Shown: in pieces, positions 35,511 to 44,514 of the stretch
How positions within the stretch are numbered: the first letter of the stretch is position 1
Layout of the letters: each line of letters begins with the position of its first letter
From: an uncultured Lachnospiraceae bacterium
Lineage (GTDB): Bacteria > Bacillota > Clostridia > Lachnospirales > Lachnospiraceae
Assembly (NCBI GenBank): GCA_947652735.1
Contig: CANTEG010000017.1
Coordinates: forward strand, 1 to 59,731
Reading direction: 5' to 3'
DNA: 59,731 bases
Made by a program: the position numbers and the translations under genes
The notes under the pieces: model-generated
What the model was told of the DNA's origin: nothing
Databases searched by the model: none
Seen by the model: the letters and a program-made list of their open reading frames with translations, nothing else

Positions 35511-36266
35511 ATGACAAGGATAATCATGCATGGCTGCAACGGAAAGATGGGTCAGGTTATAACAGATATATGTAAATCGGATTCAGATGTGGAGATTGTT
35601 GCAGGTATAGATGTAGTTGACAACAGAGATAACGGATATCCTGTTTTCACCGATATAAACGCATGTGATGTTTCTGCGGATGTAATTATAGACTTTGCCG
35701 CAGCACCTGCTGTTGATAAGCTGATTGATTATGTGGAGGCAAAAAAGATTCCGGTTGTTCTTTGTACGACTGGCTTAAGTCCTGAGCAGTTAAATAAGGT
35801 TTCCATAGCATCCGAAAATGTGGCAATATTAAAGTCTGCAAATATGAGTCTGGGAATCAATACATTGATGAAGCTGCTTAAGGATGCGGCAAATGTGTTT
35901 GCTCCTGCCGGATATGACATAGAGATAGTGGAAAAGCACCACAACCAAAAGGTGGACGCACCATCAGGAACTGCCCTTGCTTTGGCTGATTCCATAAATG
36001 ATGCAAGAAATAATGAATTTGAGTATGTCTATGACCGCTCGCAGGTAAGGCAGAAAAGAGGGGCAAAAGAGCTTGGAATATCTGCTGTGAGGGGTGGAAC
36101 AATAGTAGGTGAGCATCAGGTGATATTTGCGGGAATTGACGAAGTGATAGAGTTTAAGCACACTGCATATTCAAAATCTGTGTTTGCAAAGGGTGCAGTC
36201 GAGGCGGCAAAATTCCTTTCAGGAAAACCGGCAGGAATGTACGATATGGCAGATGTGATAGGATAA
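35511..36266 (+). CDS. dapB: 4-hydroxy-tetrahydrodipicolinate reductase
   Basis: A 251-residue NAD(P)H-dependent reductase, next step after DapA. The nucleotide-binding motif is HGCNGKMGQVI at the N-terminus, the catalytic segment is EKHHNQKVDAPSGTA (about 143-157), and IVGEHQVIF and HTAYSKSVFAKGA follow in the C-terminal domain. Length is on the short side but normal for Firmicutes. RBS GGGAGG. It may be cotranscribed with dapA, but its leader looks like the one before the SSB-like gene, so separate control is possible. Confidence 0.97.
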   Translation: MTRIIMHGCNGKMGQVITDICKSDSDVEIVAGIDVVDNRDNGYPVFTDINACDVSADVIIDFAAAPAVDKLIDYVEAKKIPVVLCTTGLSPEQLNKVSIASENVAILKSANMSLGINTLMKLLKDAANVFAPAGYDIEIVEKHHNQKVDAPSGTALALADSINDARNNEFEYVYDRSQVRQKRGAKELGISAVRGGTIVGEHQVIFAGIDEVIEFKHTAYSKSVFAKGAVEAAKFLSGKPAGMYDMADVIG

Positions 36267-36300
36267 TTGCATTTGATGTTCAAGGGTAAGGAGAACGATT

Positions 36301-36615
36301 ATGTATCAGGACAATATTGTGCTTTGCAGTGCTTCCAAGTACACACAGAAGTATTATTTGAATGAAGATTTTGAGAGGCTTCCAGATGAAGTGAAAAAGG
36401 AGCTTCAGATAATGTGTGTACTTTTTACGGAGGACGTGGGAGGCGTAATTATACTGGAATACGACGAAAACGGTTCCCTGCAAATCAAAACGGAAGCGTA
36501 CGAGGAGGACATTTTGTATGATGAAATAGGAAGTGTCCTAAAGGTAAAGCAGCTTCAGGAAACTAAAAAAGAGTTGTTCTATCAGCTTGAACAATATTTT
36601 CAGGCATTTTTTTAA
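36301..36615 (+). CDS. small acidic protein, DUF6145-like
   Basis: A 104-residue acidic cytoplasmic protein without signal peptide or membrane segment. The central part (about 35-75, with TEDVGGVIILEYDENGSLQIKTEA) is a beta-rich stretch, flanked by a helical C-terminus (about 78-102). It resembles a small Lachnospiraceae family that I recall as DUF6145; the assignment is from memory of the pattern and should be treated as tentative. It lies between dapB (34 nt) and coaX (8 nt) and is probably in one operon with coaX and dusB. Function is unknown. Confidence 0.72.
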   Translation: MYQDNIVLCSASKYTQKYYLNEDFERLPDEVKKELQIMCVLFTEDVGGVIILEYDENGSLQIKTEAYEEDILYDEIGSVLKVKQLQETKKELFYQLEQYFQAFF

Positions 36616-36623
36616 CGAGGTAG

Positions 36624-37394
36624 ATGAATATGTTATTTGCAATAGATGTGGGAAATACAAATATAACCGTGGGACTGTTTGATGGGGATAAGCTTGTCAA
36701 TACGTTCCGAATGACAACAGGTATAGCAAGAACCTCAGACGAGTATGGAATGTTTCTCGGAGAATGGCTCAATTTAAGAAACATGACGATTAAAGACATT
36801 GATGCTGTTATTATCGCATCTGTAGTACCGAATGTCATGCATTCACTCACAAGCGGAATTATAAAATATTTCCATATACATCCAATCATAGTGGCACCGG
36901 GAATAAGAACGGGAATCAATATCAACATTCCAAATCCTAAGGCACTTGGAGCAGATAGACTTGTAGATGCGGTTGCGGCGTATGAAATTTACGGCGGCCC
37001 TGTAATTGTAGTGGATTTCGGAACAGCAACGACACATGACCTTGTGCTTGCTGACGGAAGCTTTCATTCAGGTGTTACATCCCCGGGAATCAGGCTTGCA
37101 GCAAGTGCACTGTGGACAGGTGCGGCTAAGCTTCCAGAGATAGAGATAAGAAAGCCCGAATCCATACTTGCGAAGGATACCGTGTCAAGTATGCAGGCAG
37201 GTATATTTTACGGATATATCGGTCAGACTGAGTATATTGTAAGGAAAATAAAGGAAGCCGCAAAGCTTGACGGCATAAAGGTAGTTGCAACAGGCGGTCT
37301 CGGAAAGCTTATTTCGGAAAATACGGATGAGATAAATATATATGACCCAAATCTGACACTGAAAGGTTTGCAGTTAATATATGAGAAGCAATAA
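36624..37394 (+). CDS. coaX: type III pantothenate kinase
   Basis: A 256-residue CoaX enzyme, phosphorylating pantothenate in the first step of coenzyme A synthesis. It has the ASKHA-fold phosphate motif [14 protein letters not shown] at the N-terminus, the pantothenate-binding block [25 protein letters not shown] and GGITPG-like [11 protein letters not shown]. Length is typical. It follows the small acidic protein by 8 nt and is followed by dusB after about 26 nt, so the three genes likely form one operon. Confidence 0.97.
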   Translation: MNMLFAIDVGNTNITVGLFDGDKLVNTFRMTTGIARTSDEYGMFLGEWLNLRNMTIKDIDAVIIASVVPNVMHSLTSGIIKYFHIHPIIVAPGIRTGININIPNPKALGADRLVDAVAAYEIYGGPVIVVDFGTATTHDLVLADGSFHSGVTSPGIRLAASALWTGAAKLPEIEIRKPESILAKDTVSSMQAGIFYGYIGQTEYIVRKIKEAAKLDGIKVVATGGLGKLISENTDEINIYDPNLTLKGLQLIYEKQ

Positions 37395-37420
37395 TTTACG
37401 GATGAGTGCGGAGAAGTAAC

Positions 37421-38368
37421 ATGATTGATTTTAACGATAAAATTATATTGGCACCGATGGCAGGAATTTGCGACCTGCCATTTCGTTTGCTCTGCAAGGA
37501 GCAGGGGTGCGACATTTTATATACGGAGATGGTAAGTGCAAAGGGTATGTACTATAACAACAAAAATACGGCTCCGCTTATCATGACCGATGACAGGGAA
37601 AAGCCTATCGGTGTCCAGATTTTTGGAAGTGAGGGGGAGCTTATGGCTGAGCAGGCGGTAAGGCTTGAGGATAAAGGCTTTGATTTTATTGATATTAACA
37701 TGGGGTGTCCCGTGCCCAAAATAGTAAACAATAATGAAGGCTCTGCACTAATGAAAAATCCTAAGCTGATTGGGGATATTGTTGATAAAATTTCAAGCAG
37801 ATGTAAAATACCCGTAACGATTAAAATTCGTGCAGGTTTTACAAGGGATACGGTAAATGCACCTGAGGTTGCAAGGATTGCTGAAGCGGCAGGAGCTGCT
37901 GCAATTGCCGTTCATGGAAGAACGCGTGAAGAATACTATCAGGGAAAAGCCAATTGGGATGTTATCCGCAAAGTAAAGGAGGCAGTTTCAATTCCTGTCA
38001 TAGGAAACGGAGATATATCAAGCGGTGCAGATGTCATTAAAATAAAAGAACAGACAGGCTGTGACAGCGTAATGATAGGAAGGGCAGCAAAGGGAAATCC
38101 GTGGATATTTAAAGAAATCAAGCAGTATCTTAAGGACGGGATGCCTGTAAGCCGTCCAAGTGTGGATGAGATTTGTGAAATGATGCTTCGGCATGCACGC
38201 CTGATGGTAGAGTACAAGGGAGAATATACGGGAATCCATGAAATGAGAAAGCATGTTGCCTGGTACACGCAAGGGTTAAAGGACTCTGCAAGATTAAGGG
38301 CAGAAATCAATCAGGTTTCAAGTTATGAGGAGTTAGAGCAGCTTGTATGCGGTTATTTTGGCTGCTGA
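37421..38368 (+). CDS. dusB: tRNA-dihydrouridine synthase
   Basis: A 315-residue flavoenzyme reducing uridines in tRNA D-loops. Motifs: APMAGICDLPFR, TEMVSAKGM, FIDINMGCPVPKIV (catalytic Cys in MGCP), RAGF, HGRTREEYYQGKANW (FMN binding) and MIGRAAKGNPW. I start at the ATG at 37421 (GGAGAAG upstream); a GTG at 37406 would add five residues. It is closest to the DusB group by motif pattern. It converges with the AP2-type gene. Confidence 0.94.
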   Translation: MIDFNDKIILAPMAGICDLPFRLLCKEQGCDILYTEMVSAKGMYYNNKNTAPLIMTDDREKPIGVQIFGSEGELMAEQAVRLEDKGFDFIDINMGCPVPKIVNNNEGSALMKNPKLIGDIVDKISSRCKIPVTIKIRAGFTRDTVNAPEVARIAEAAGAAAIAVHGRTREEYYQGKANWDVIRKVKEAVSIPVIGNGDISSGADVIKIKEQTGCDSVMIGRAAKGNPWIFKEIKQYLKDGMPVSRPSVDEICEMMLRHARLMVEYKGEYTGIHEMRKHVAWYTQGLKDSARLRAEINQVSSYEELEQLVCGYFGC

Positions 38369-38456
38369 GTCAGGAATTATTATGCATATGACGATGGGCA
38401 CATTTGTATGTGCTGCGGTTTAAGCATGATAGCAGAACATTGATGTACAATGCGGT

Positions 38457-39236
38457 TTAAACCTTTATGTTTAACAGCTTGTCGGATATGGAAAGCTTTT
38501 CGTAGTGTGACAGGTAATCCTCTTTCTTATAGGAGACAATGTAATTTTTGATGTATGCTTTTTTGATGCCGTTTTTGTGGAGTGTGTCAACCGCCTTGTT
38601 GTAGGCTATGGCAGCAGATATTTCATCCTCATACCTGCCCACAATATAAACTCCGTTGACATGTATATATGCTTCGTAAACAGTTTTTTCCCTTAAGGTT
38701 TTTTGGCGGACACCCGTGTATTTGTTTATGATTTTAATGTTGGAATAGCGGTAATCATTCCGGTCGTGATTCACCATAATGTAATCCCTGCCATAGACGG
38801 CAAAGGGACGTATGCCGTATCTTGTAAGTATTTTATACTGACTGCCGTAATCACTTACGAATAAATATCCGCCTTTTTGTTGTATTTTATGGGAAGAATA
38901 AAAAAATAAGTCATCCCTGTCAAATTTCAGGATATCTGTTTCAGAAAGATAATATTCGAAATATTGCTTTCTGAGAAAAACAGGTGTAGGGACATAAAGT
39001 CCGTTGATTACATAATTGGACAGAACAATAAATTTGTCGTGCGGTATCGTAAATTCACTGTTATAATTCTCAGGAGCAAGCTTGCAGTCGATAATGTGTC
39101 TTCCATCAAGATATACGGCTCCAGCTGTTTTCTTATTATCATAGCTTCCAAGACTGATATGCTTTCCATGTAAAGTGATTGACACTCTGTAGGATATGGA
39201 GTTGTCTTTTTTTCTTGTGGTAAAAACACCTTTCAT
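38457..39236 (-). CDS. AP2-domain protein with degenerate HNH core
   Basis: A 259-residue basic protein. Residues about 174-222 match the AP2 DNA-binding domain (TGVRQKTLREKTVYEAYI, then GRYEDEISAAIAYNKAVDTL). Just before it, about 147-171, VYGRDYIMVNHDRNDYRYSN occupies the place where homing endonucleases of the HNH-AP2 type have a catalytic HNH motif, but only one histidine remains, so nuclease activity is doubtful. Residues 2-50 form a second AP2-like unit (GVFTTRKKDNSISYRVSITL to AAxxYxDG-like AGAVYLDG). It looks like a domesticated mobile-endonuclease relative now free-standing, perhaps a DNA-binding regulator (inference). Monocistronic, divergent from the 3D-domain gene; GGGAG as RBS. 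Confidence 0.75.
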   Translation of the reverse strand: MKGVFTTRKKDNSISYRVSITLHGKHISLGSYDNKKTAGAVYLDGRHIIDCKLAPENYNSEFTIPHDKFIVLSNYVINGLYVPTPVFLRKQYFEYYLSETDILKFDRDDLFFYSSHKIQQKGGYLFVSDYGSQYKILTRYGIRPFAVYGRDYIMVNHDRNDYRYSNIKIINKYTGVRQKTLREKTVYEAYIHVNGVYIVGRYEDEISAAIAYNKAVDTLHKNGIKKAYIKNYIVSYKKEDYLSHYEKLSISDKLLNIKV

Positions 39237-39451
39237 ATATGCGTAAAGCTCCCTGATAGATTAAGTATGGAAATATAACAATTGAAAGACAGGTACGAAA
39301 TCATCCGTCATTCTGTTATTTTAAATTAGTATAATAATTATTACGAAATAAGTCTACAAAAAAATATTTGACTTATACGGTTAATATGCACAAAATGTAC
39401 AAACGCATGTAGTGATATTTAACAAAAATTTAAAAATAAATATTAAAATAC

Positions 39452-39480
39452 TTGACCATGTAGCTTATGTAAACTATAAT
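39452..39480 (+). promoter_or_regulatory. predicted promoter of the 3D-domain gene
   Basis: TTGACC (39452-39457), 17 nt, TATAAT (39475-39480), about 65 nt upstream of the start codon. The remainder of the 311-nt gap (39237-39547) is AT-rich, and I see no other structured element in it. Confidence 0.75.
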
Positions 39481-39547
39481 CAGCTTGTGTGAATATGTAA
39501 TGGAATTGTAACAAATTCGAAAAAGAAAAGTCACACAGGGGTGAAGT

Positions 39548-40366
39548 ATGAAATTGAAGAATAGTGTAAACGCTTTTAAAGCACTTTACAACAAACTCGA
39601 TGTCGACAAATACAAAAAACTCACAAAAAAATACGTAGGAAAATATTACAAACAGGCGACTTCTATAGCAGTAGTTGCTACACTTGCAATTGTATGTACT
39701 GCAACCGCTATTACAAGGCAGGTAAATGCCAATGAAGCAGCGGGAGTTATGATTACCGTGTCAGATGTGGCAGCGGGACATGAACCGTTTAGCGGAAATA
39801 CATTTGATGTAGCATCAATTTCTTATAATGAGATGCTGGACGTGACGAACGAGACAAAGCAGCTTACACAGCTTGAAAAGTCAGAGAAGCAGATAGAGAA
39901 AATACTTGAATCAAGACCGCAGAGCAGAAAAGAGCAGGCAGTTATTGACCAGCTTACCGCAACAACGAGCAGTGCACCTGAGGTTTCAAGTAAGCCGGAG
40001 GAGAGCAGTCAGGCACCAACAACTGTTCCTACTGTTGTAACATTTGCGGATGAGAATGGCAACTATGAATATGTGGGTGAATTTACATTAACAGCCTACT
40101 GTCCATGTACGATTTGCTGTGGACAGTGGAGTAACATGACAAATCCGACAACTGCAAGCGGAACGACTGCAACAGCAGGAAGAACAATTGCTGCTGACAC
40201 GTCAAAGTTCCCATTTGGAACAAGACTTATGATTAACGGACAGATATATACAGTGGAAGATACAGGTGGAGCCGTAGTAGGAAACAGAATTGATATATTC
40301 TTTAATTCACATCAGGAAGCACTTAACTTTGGTTTGAGAACAGCATCCGTATATATTGTAAAGTAA
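39548..40366 (+). CDS. 3D-domain cell-wall protein (putative peptidoglycan-active)
   Basis: A 272-residue exported or anchored protein. A basic N-terminus (1-36) and one hydrophobic segment (about 38-56, ending in NANE) are followed by a Ser/Pro/Thr/Glu-rich linker (about 110-155) and a C-terminal 3D domain (about 163-272) with FTLTAYCPC, the GRTIAAD block and VEDTGGAVVGNRIDIFF, containing the aspartates that name the domain. 3D domains share the double-psi barrel of MltA lytic transglycosylases and occur in YabE/Rpf-like and YuiC-type wall proteins. A wall-remodelling role is inferred. It ends in a strong terminator. Confidence 0.88.
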   Translation: MKLKNSVNAFKALYNKLDVDKYKKLTKKYVGKYYKQATSIAVVATLAIVCTATAITRQVNANEAAGVMITVSDVAAGHEPFSGNTFDVASISYNEMLDVTNETKQLTQLEKSEKQIEKILESRPQSRKEQAVIDQLTATTSSAPEVSSKPEESSQAPTTVPTVVTFADENGNYEYVGEFTLTAYCPCTICCGQWSNMTNPTTASGTTATAGRTIAADTSKFPFGTRLMINGQIYTVEDTGGAVVGNRIDIFFNSHQEALNFGLRTASVYIVK

Positions 40367-40371
40367 TAAGC

Positions 40372-40420
40372 AGGGTTGTTTCATTAGGAAAGATTTTTCC
40401 TGATGTAGCAGCCCTTTATT
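40372..40420 (+). terminator. intrinsic terminator after the 3D-domain gene
   Basis: A long stem of 20 pairs (40372-40391 with 40396-40415, several of them G-U) is followed by a short T-rich tail. Confidence 0.8.
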
Positions 40421-40457
40421 ATTTGATAGGATTTATATTAGGAAATACTATTGTTAC

Positions 40458-40486
40458 TTGTTTTTGCATGCGTCTTGTGATATTAT
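40458..40486 (+). promoter_or_regulatory. predicted promoter of thrC
   Basis: TTGTTT (40458-40463), 17 nt, TATTAT (40481-40486), 60 nt upstream of thrC. No T-box or other leader structure is visible. Confidence 0.55.
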
Positions 40487-40545
40487 ATGGACGTTAATTT
40501 TGAAAAATTTAATTTAATAATGATTTATAAGGAGTTTGAATTGAC

Positions 40546-42036
40546 ATGGGACTTACATACAAAAGTACAAGAAATTCACAGGAAACCGTAACAGCGTCAC
40601 TTGCTATACTTAAGGGACTTGCCAATGGCGGGGGACTTTTTGTACCTGATACAATTCCTACATTTGATAAGAGCTTGGATGAGCTGGCAGGCATGGATTA
40701 CAGGCAGGTTGCATACCATGTTATGAAGCTGATGCTTACTGATTTTACTGAGGAAGAGCTTATGTATTGTATAAACTCTGCCTACGATGACAAATTTGAC
40801 ACAAAAGAGATTGCAGTGCTTCAAAAAAAGGCAGGGGCACATTTCCTTGAGCTGTTCCACGGCTCAACAATTGCATTTAAGGACATGGCACTGTCCATAT
40901 TGCCGTATCTTCTTACGACAGCGGCAAAGAAGAATAATGTTGACAATGAAATCGTTATACTTACTGCAACCTCGGGTGATACAGGTAAAGCGGCACTGGC
41001 AGGATTTGCAGATGTGCCGGGAACAAAAATAATCGTATTTTATCCAAAGAACGGAGTTAGCCCGATTCAGGAAAAGCAAATGGTTACCCAAAAGGGCGAC
41101 AATACATTTGTTGTGGGTATTACAGGCAATTTTGACGATGCACAGACAGGTGTGAAGCAAATGTTTTCGGATGTGGCATTAAATGAAGAATTAGCATCAA
41201 AGGGGTATCAGTTTTCTTCTGCAAACTCCATTAACATAGGCAGACTGGTTCCACAGATGGTTTACTATGTATATGCATACACAAGGCTTATTGCATCTGG
41301 AGAGATAAAGTCAGGTGAAAAAATAAATGTTGTTGTTCCTACAGGTAACTTTGGAAATATTCTTGCAGCATATTATGCAAAGGAAATGGGACTTCCAATT
41401 AATAAATTTATTTGTGCATCAAATGAAAATAAGGTTCTTTACGATTTCTTTGCAACAGGATGCTACAACAAAAACAGGGAATTTATTCTCACGAGCTCAC
41501 CGTCAATGGATATTCTTATTTCAAGTAATCTTGAAAGACTTATATATAAGATTGCGGGCAATGATGCAGGAAGGAACAGCGAGCTTATGGCAGCACTTTC
41601 GGGGGAAGGTGAATACTCAATAACTGAAGATATGAAGGAAAAGCTTACAGACTTTTATGGAAATTATGCAACAGAGAAAGAAACATCAGCCAAAATAAAA
41701 GAGGTCTACGAGTCTGATAATTATATCATGGATACTCATACCGCAGTGGCTGCTGCTGTATATGAAAAGTACAGGGATGAGACGGGAGATACTACACCTA
41801 CCGTTATAGCATCAACTGCAAGTCCGTACAAGTTTACAAGAAGCGTAATGAACTCCATAAATTCAGAGTATGATAAGCAGTCGGATTTTGAACTTGTCGA
41901 TGAGCTTTGTAAGCTCTCAGGTGTTAAGATACCACAGGCAATAGAGGATATAAGAACAGCACCGGTGAGACATAATACAGTATGTGACAAGGAAAATATG
42001 TTAGACGAGGTAAAGAAATTTCTCTTTGCAAAATAA
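40546..42036 (+). CDS. thrC: threonine synthase
   Basis: A 496-residue PLP enzyme converting O-phosphohomoserine to threonine, of the longer fungal/gamma-proteobacterial-like class. Visible blocks: the N-terminal YKSTRNSQETVTASLAILKGLANGGGLFVP, the PLP lysine segment HGSTIAFKDMALS, TATSGDTGKAAL, NSINIGRLVPQ and NVVVPTGNFGNILAAYYAK. RBS AAGGAG. It is monocistronic between its own promoter and a clear terminator. Confidence 0.97.
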   Translation: MGLTYKSTRNSQETVTASLAILKGLANGGGLFVPDTIPTFDKSLDELAGMDYRQVAYHVMKLMLTDFTEEELMYCINSAYDDKFDTKEIAVLQKKAGAHFLELFHGSTIAFKDMALSILPYLLTTAAKKNNVDNEIVILTATSGDTGKAALAGFADVPGTKIIVFYPKNGVSPIQEKQMVTQKGDNTFVVGITGNFDDAQTGVKQMFSDVALNEELASKGYQFSSANSINIGRLVPQMVYYVYAYTRLIASGEIKSGEKINVVVPTGNFGNILAAYYAKEMGLPINKFICASNENKVLYDFFATGCYNKNREFILTSSPSMDILISSNLERLIYKIAGNDAGRNSELMAALSGEGEYSITEDMKEKLTDFYGNYATEKETSAKIKEVYESDNYIMDTHTAVAAAVYEKYRDETGDTTPTVIASTASPYKFTRSVMNSINSEYDKQSDFELVDELCKLSGVKIPQAIEDIRTAPVRHNTVCDKENMLDEVKKFLFAK

Positions 42037-42045
42037 ATGCATTCA

Positions 42046-42085
42046 GAGGCTGTCATACTATAAAAATTGGTATGACAGTCTTTTC
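42046..42085 (+). terminator. intrinsic terminator after thrC
   Basis: An 11-bp stem (42048-42058 with 42070-42080, one G-U) is followed by TTTT. queD begins only 24 nt further on, so the queD operon either has a promoter overlapping this region or receives read-through. Confidence 0.82.
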
Positions 42086-42108
42086 TGTTCTTTAATAGGA
42101 GGGAAAAT

Positions 42109-42537
42109 ATGTACACGTTGAAAACAAATGCCAGCTTTGACAGTGCCCATTTCCTAAAGGGATATGATGGCAAATGTGCAAATATACATGGACACAGATG
42201 GAATGTGGAGATAGTTGTTTGCGGAGAGCACCTTGAAAAGTCAGGAAGCTGTAGTGGAATGGTAGTAGATTTTTCTAAGCTTAAGGACGAATTAAAGGAA
42301 GTGGTAAACAGCTTTGACCATTGCCTTATTATTGAAAAAGGCAGTCTGAGGGAGGAGACCTTAGAGGCACTTTTGGCGGAGAATTTTAAAATTGTGCAGC
42401 TTGACATAAGACCTACCGCCGAAAACTTCTCAAAATATTTTTATGATGCGTTTTCCAGCAGAGGGTATATGGTGAGAGAGTGCACTGTATATGAGACGCC
42501 AAACAATTGTGCAACATACAGTAAAACATTGGGGTAG
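42109..42537 (+). CDS. queD: 6-carboxy-5,6,7,8-tetrahydropterin synthase
   Basis: A 142-residue QueD/PTPS-fold enzyme converting dihydroneopterin triphosphate to 6-carboxytetrahydropterin for queuosine. Zinc ligands lie in FDSAHFL and IHGHRW, the catalytic cysteine in GKCANIHGH, and FDHCLII and the C-terminal glutamate in TVYETPNN are in place. The cysteine arrangement fits QueD rather than mammalian-type PTPS. RBS AGGAGGG. First gene of the queD-queE-folE-queC operon; no preQ1 riboswitch is visible in the 24-nt gap after the thrC terminator. Confidence 0.96.
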   Translation: MYTLKTNASFDSAHFLKGYDGKCANIHGHRWNVEIVVCGEHLEKSGSCSGMVVDFSKLKDELKEVVNSFDHCLIIEKGSLREETLEALLAENFKIVQLDIRPTAENFSKYFYDAFSSRGYMVRECTVYETPNNCATYSKTLG

Positions 42538-42563
42538 TAAAAAACATCGGAGAGGGAATTAAT

Positions 42564-43235
42564 ATGAATAAATTTAGAGTGGCAGAAAAATTTGTGAGTA
42601 TAAACGGAGAGGGGAGAAGAGCAGGAGAGCTTGCATGTTTTATAAGGCTTGCAGGCTGTAATCTGCATTGTACATATTGCGATACGGCATGGGCAAATGA
42701 GCCTGATGTAGAATGTGAATTGATGACCAGTGATGAAATATATCAATATGTTATTAGCACAAAGGTGCAAAATGTTACGATTACAGGAGGAGAACCTTTG
42801 GCTTGTGATAATATATGTGAGCTCTTGGAAAAGCTTTCATCAAACAAAGATCTTAGAATTGAAGTGGAGACCAATGGTTCCATTGCCGTTACTAAGTTTG
42901 GAAGTATTGGAGATAATATTACATTTACAATTGATTACAAGCTTTTAGGCAGTGGCATGTCAAGCAATATGCGCATTGAAAATTTTGAGACAGCAAGACG
43001 CAAGGATACGATAAAATTTGTAGTGTCCAGCATGGATGATATGATTCAGACAAAAAATATCATAGAAATGTACGGGCTTGATGATAATAGTACAGCGGTA
43101 TATATCAGTGCATGTTATGGTAAGTTTGAGACAAAAGATATAGTAAAATTTATGAAAGAACAAAATATGAATAATATTAAGGTACAGCTTCAGATGCATA
43201 AATACATTTGGGAGCCGGATAGAAAAGGAGTATAA
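42564..43235 (+). CDS. queE: 7-carboxy-7-deazaguanine synthase (radical SAM)
   Basis: A 223-residue radical SAM enzyme with the cluster motif CNLHCTYCD (CxxxCxxC), the GGEP segment (TITGGEPLA) and a C-terminal half typical of QueE. It ring-contracts carboxytetrahydropterin to 7-carboxy-7-deazaguanine. The N-terminal [12 protein letters not shown] segment, which precedes the cluster, is characteristic of the family. RBS GGAGAGGG; one nucleotide separates its stop from the folE start, so the two are translationally coupled. Confidence 0.96.
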   Translation: MNKFRVAEKFVSINGEGRRAGELACFIRLAGCNLHCTYCDTAWANEPDVECELMTSDEIYQYVISTKVQNVTITGGEPLACDNICELLEKLSSNKDLRIEVETNGSIAVTKFGSIGDNITFTIDYKLLGSGMSSNMRIENFETARRKDTIKFVVSSMDDMIQTKNIIEMYGLDDNSTAVYISACYGKFETKDIVKFMKEQNMNNIKVQLQMHKYIWEPDRKGV

Positions 43236-43236
43236 A

Positions 43237-43818
43237 ATGGCAATAGATAAGGACGCAATCAAGGAGCATATAAGAGGAATACTGGTGGCATTGGGCGATA
43301 ATCCCGACAGAGAAGGCCTTAAGGAAACTCCTGAAAGAGTTGCAAGGATGTATGAGGAAGTTTTCGAGGGAATGAATTATACCAATGACCAGATTGCTGA
43401 TATGTTTTCAAAGTCCTTTGAGCAACCGGAAGGCTCATCCAATGATATTGTATTAGTAAAGGATATTGAGGTGTTCAGCTATTGTGAACATCATATGGCA
43501 CTTATGTACAATATGAGGGTTTCGGTTGCATATATTCCAAGAGGCAGGGTTTTGGGACTCAGCAAGGTAGCACGTATAGCAGATATGGTTGCCAAGAGGC
43601 TTCAGCTTCAGGAGCGTATTGGCTCAGACATTGCATATATTATGGAGAGGGTGACAAAATCACCTGATATAGCGGTGGTAATTGAGGGAAGCCATAGCTG
43701 CATGACTGCAAGAGGGATTAAAAACGGTCAGGCAAAAACACTCACAACAACCCTTAAGGGAAAATTTGAGAGTGATGGAGATTTACAAAAGAGATTAATG
43801 CTGCTTGTAAGGCAGTAA
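43237..43818 (+). CDS. folE: GTP cyclohydrolase I
   Basis: A 193-residue type I enzyme making dihydroneopterin triphosphate from GTP. Zinc-binding and catalytic blocks are [25 protein letters not shown] and [11 protein letters not shown]. Its position inside the queuosine operon, 1 nt after queE and 18 nt before queC, means that it feeds QueD; whether it also serves folate synthesis cannot be told from this window. Confidence 0.97.
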   Translation: MAIDKDAIKEHIRGILVALGDNPDREGLKETPERVARMYEEVFEGMNYTNDQIADMFSKSFEQPEGSSNDIVLVKDIEVFSYCEHHMALMYNMRVSVAYIPRGRVLGLSKVARIADMVAKRLQLQERIGSDIAYIMERVTKSPDIAVVIEGSHSCMTARGIKNGQAKTLTTTLKGKFESDGDLQKRLMLLVRQ

Positions 43819-43836
43819 TAGTGTGGAGAGTATGAT

Positions 43837-44499
43837 ATGAAAAATAAGGATGAGGCAGTAGTCGTTTTTAGCGGAGGACAGGACAGCACAACCTGTTTGC
43901 TGCTTGCAATGGAGAAATATAAAAAGGTATATGCGGTTTCATTCGATTATAACCAGCGTCACAGTGGGGAGCTTGCGTGTGCAAAGGAAATATGCGCAAA
44001 ATATAATGTTGAGCATACGATTCTTGACATGGGACTTTTAAATCAGCTTGCACCCAACTCACTTACGAGAATGGACATTACGGTAGATGAGGATGCACCG
44101 GATAAAGGGACACCGAATTCATTTGTTGATGGCAGAAATATGGTATTTTTAACATTTGCTGCTATATATGCAAAGCAGAAGAATATTACGGATATAATAA
44201 CAGGTGTATCCCAAAGTGATTTTTCGGGATATCCGGATTGCAGGGATATTTTTATTAAATCTTTAAATACAACATTAAACTTGGCGATGGATTATGAGTT
44301 TGACATAATCACACCCCTTATGTGGATTGACAAGGAGGAGACGTGGGCACTTGCCGACCGTATGGGAGGCTTTGATGTCGTGCGTAATATGACGCTTACA
44401 TGTTACAATGGTATCAGGGGGGACGGATGTGGAAACTGTCCTGCCTGCAAGCTTAGAAAAAAAGGATTAGATGCATATTTAAAAAATAAAAAGAAATAG
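43837..44499 (+). CDS. queC: 7-cyano-7-deazaguanine (preQ0) synthase
   Basis: A 220-residue ATP-dependent enzyme converting carboxydeazaguanine to preQ0 with ammonia. The PP-loop is [12 protein letters not shown]; the C-terminal zinc site is [19 protein letters not shown] (four cysteines), as in all QueC proteins. It completes the set GTP to preQ0 (FolE, QueD, QueE, QueC). preQ0 reductase (QueF), Tgt and QueA are not in this window. Confidence 0.97.
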   Translation: MKNKDEAVVVFSGGQDSTTCLLLAMEKYKKVYAVSFDYNQRHSGELACAKEICAKYNVEHTILDMGLLNQLAPNSLTRMDITVDEDAPDKGTPNSFVDGRNMVFLTFAAIYAKQKNITDIITGVSQSDFSGYPDCRDIFIKSLNTTLNLAMDYEFDIITPLMWIDKEETWALADRMGGFDVVRNMTLTCYNGIRGDGCGNCPACKLRKKGLDAYLKNKKK

Positions 44500-44514
44500 C
44501 GACAGGGAGGAATT

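Noticed and set aside
40421-40545. T-box leader before thrC
   Set aside because: No AGGGTGGNACCGCG-type T-box sequence and no leader hairpins; a plain promoter is enough.
42085-42108. preQ1 riboswitch before queD
   Set aside because: Only 24 nt separate the thrC terminator from queD, and there is no C-rich loop or aptamer-like sequence.
41736-42407. Reverse-strand open frame of 223 codons across the end of thrC and queD
   Set aside because: It spans two well-supported forward genes and their terminator and shows no recognisable domain.
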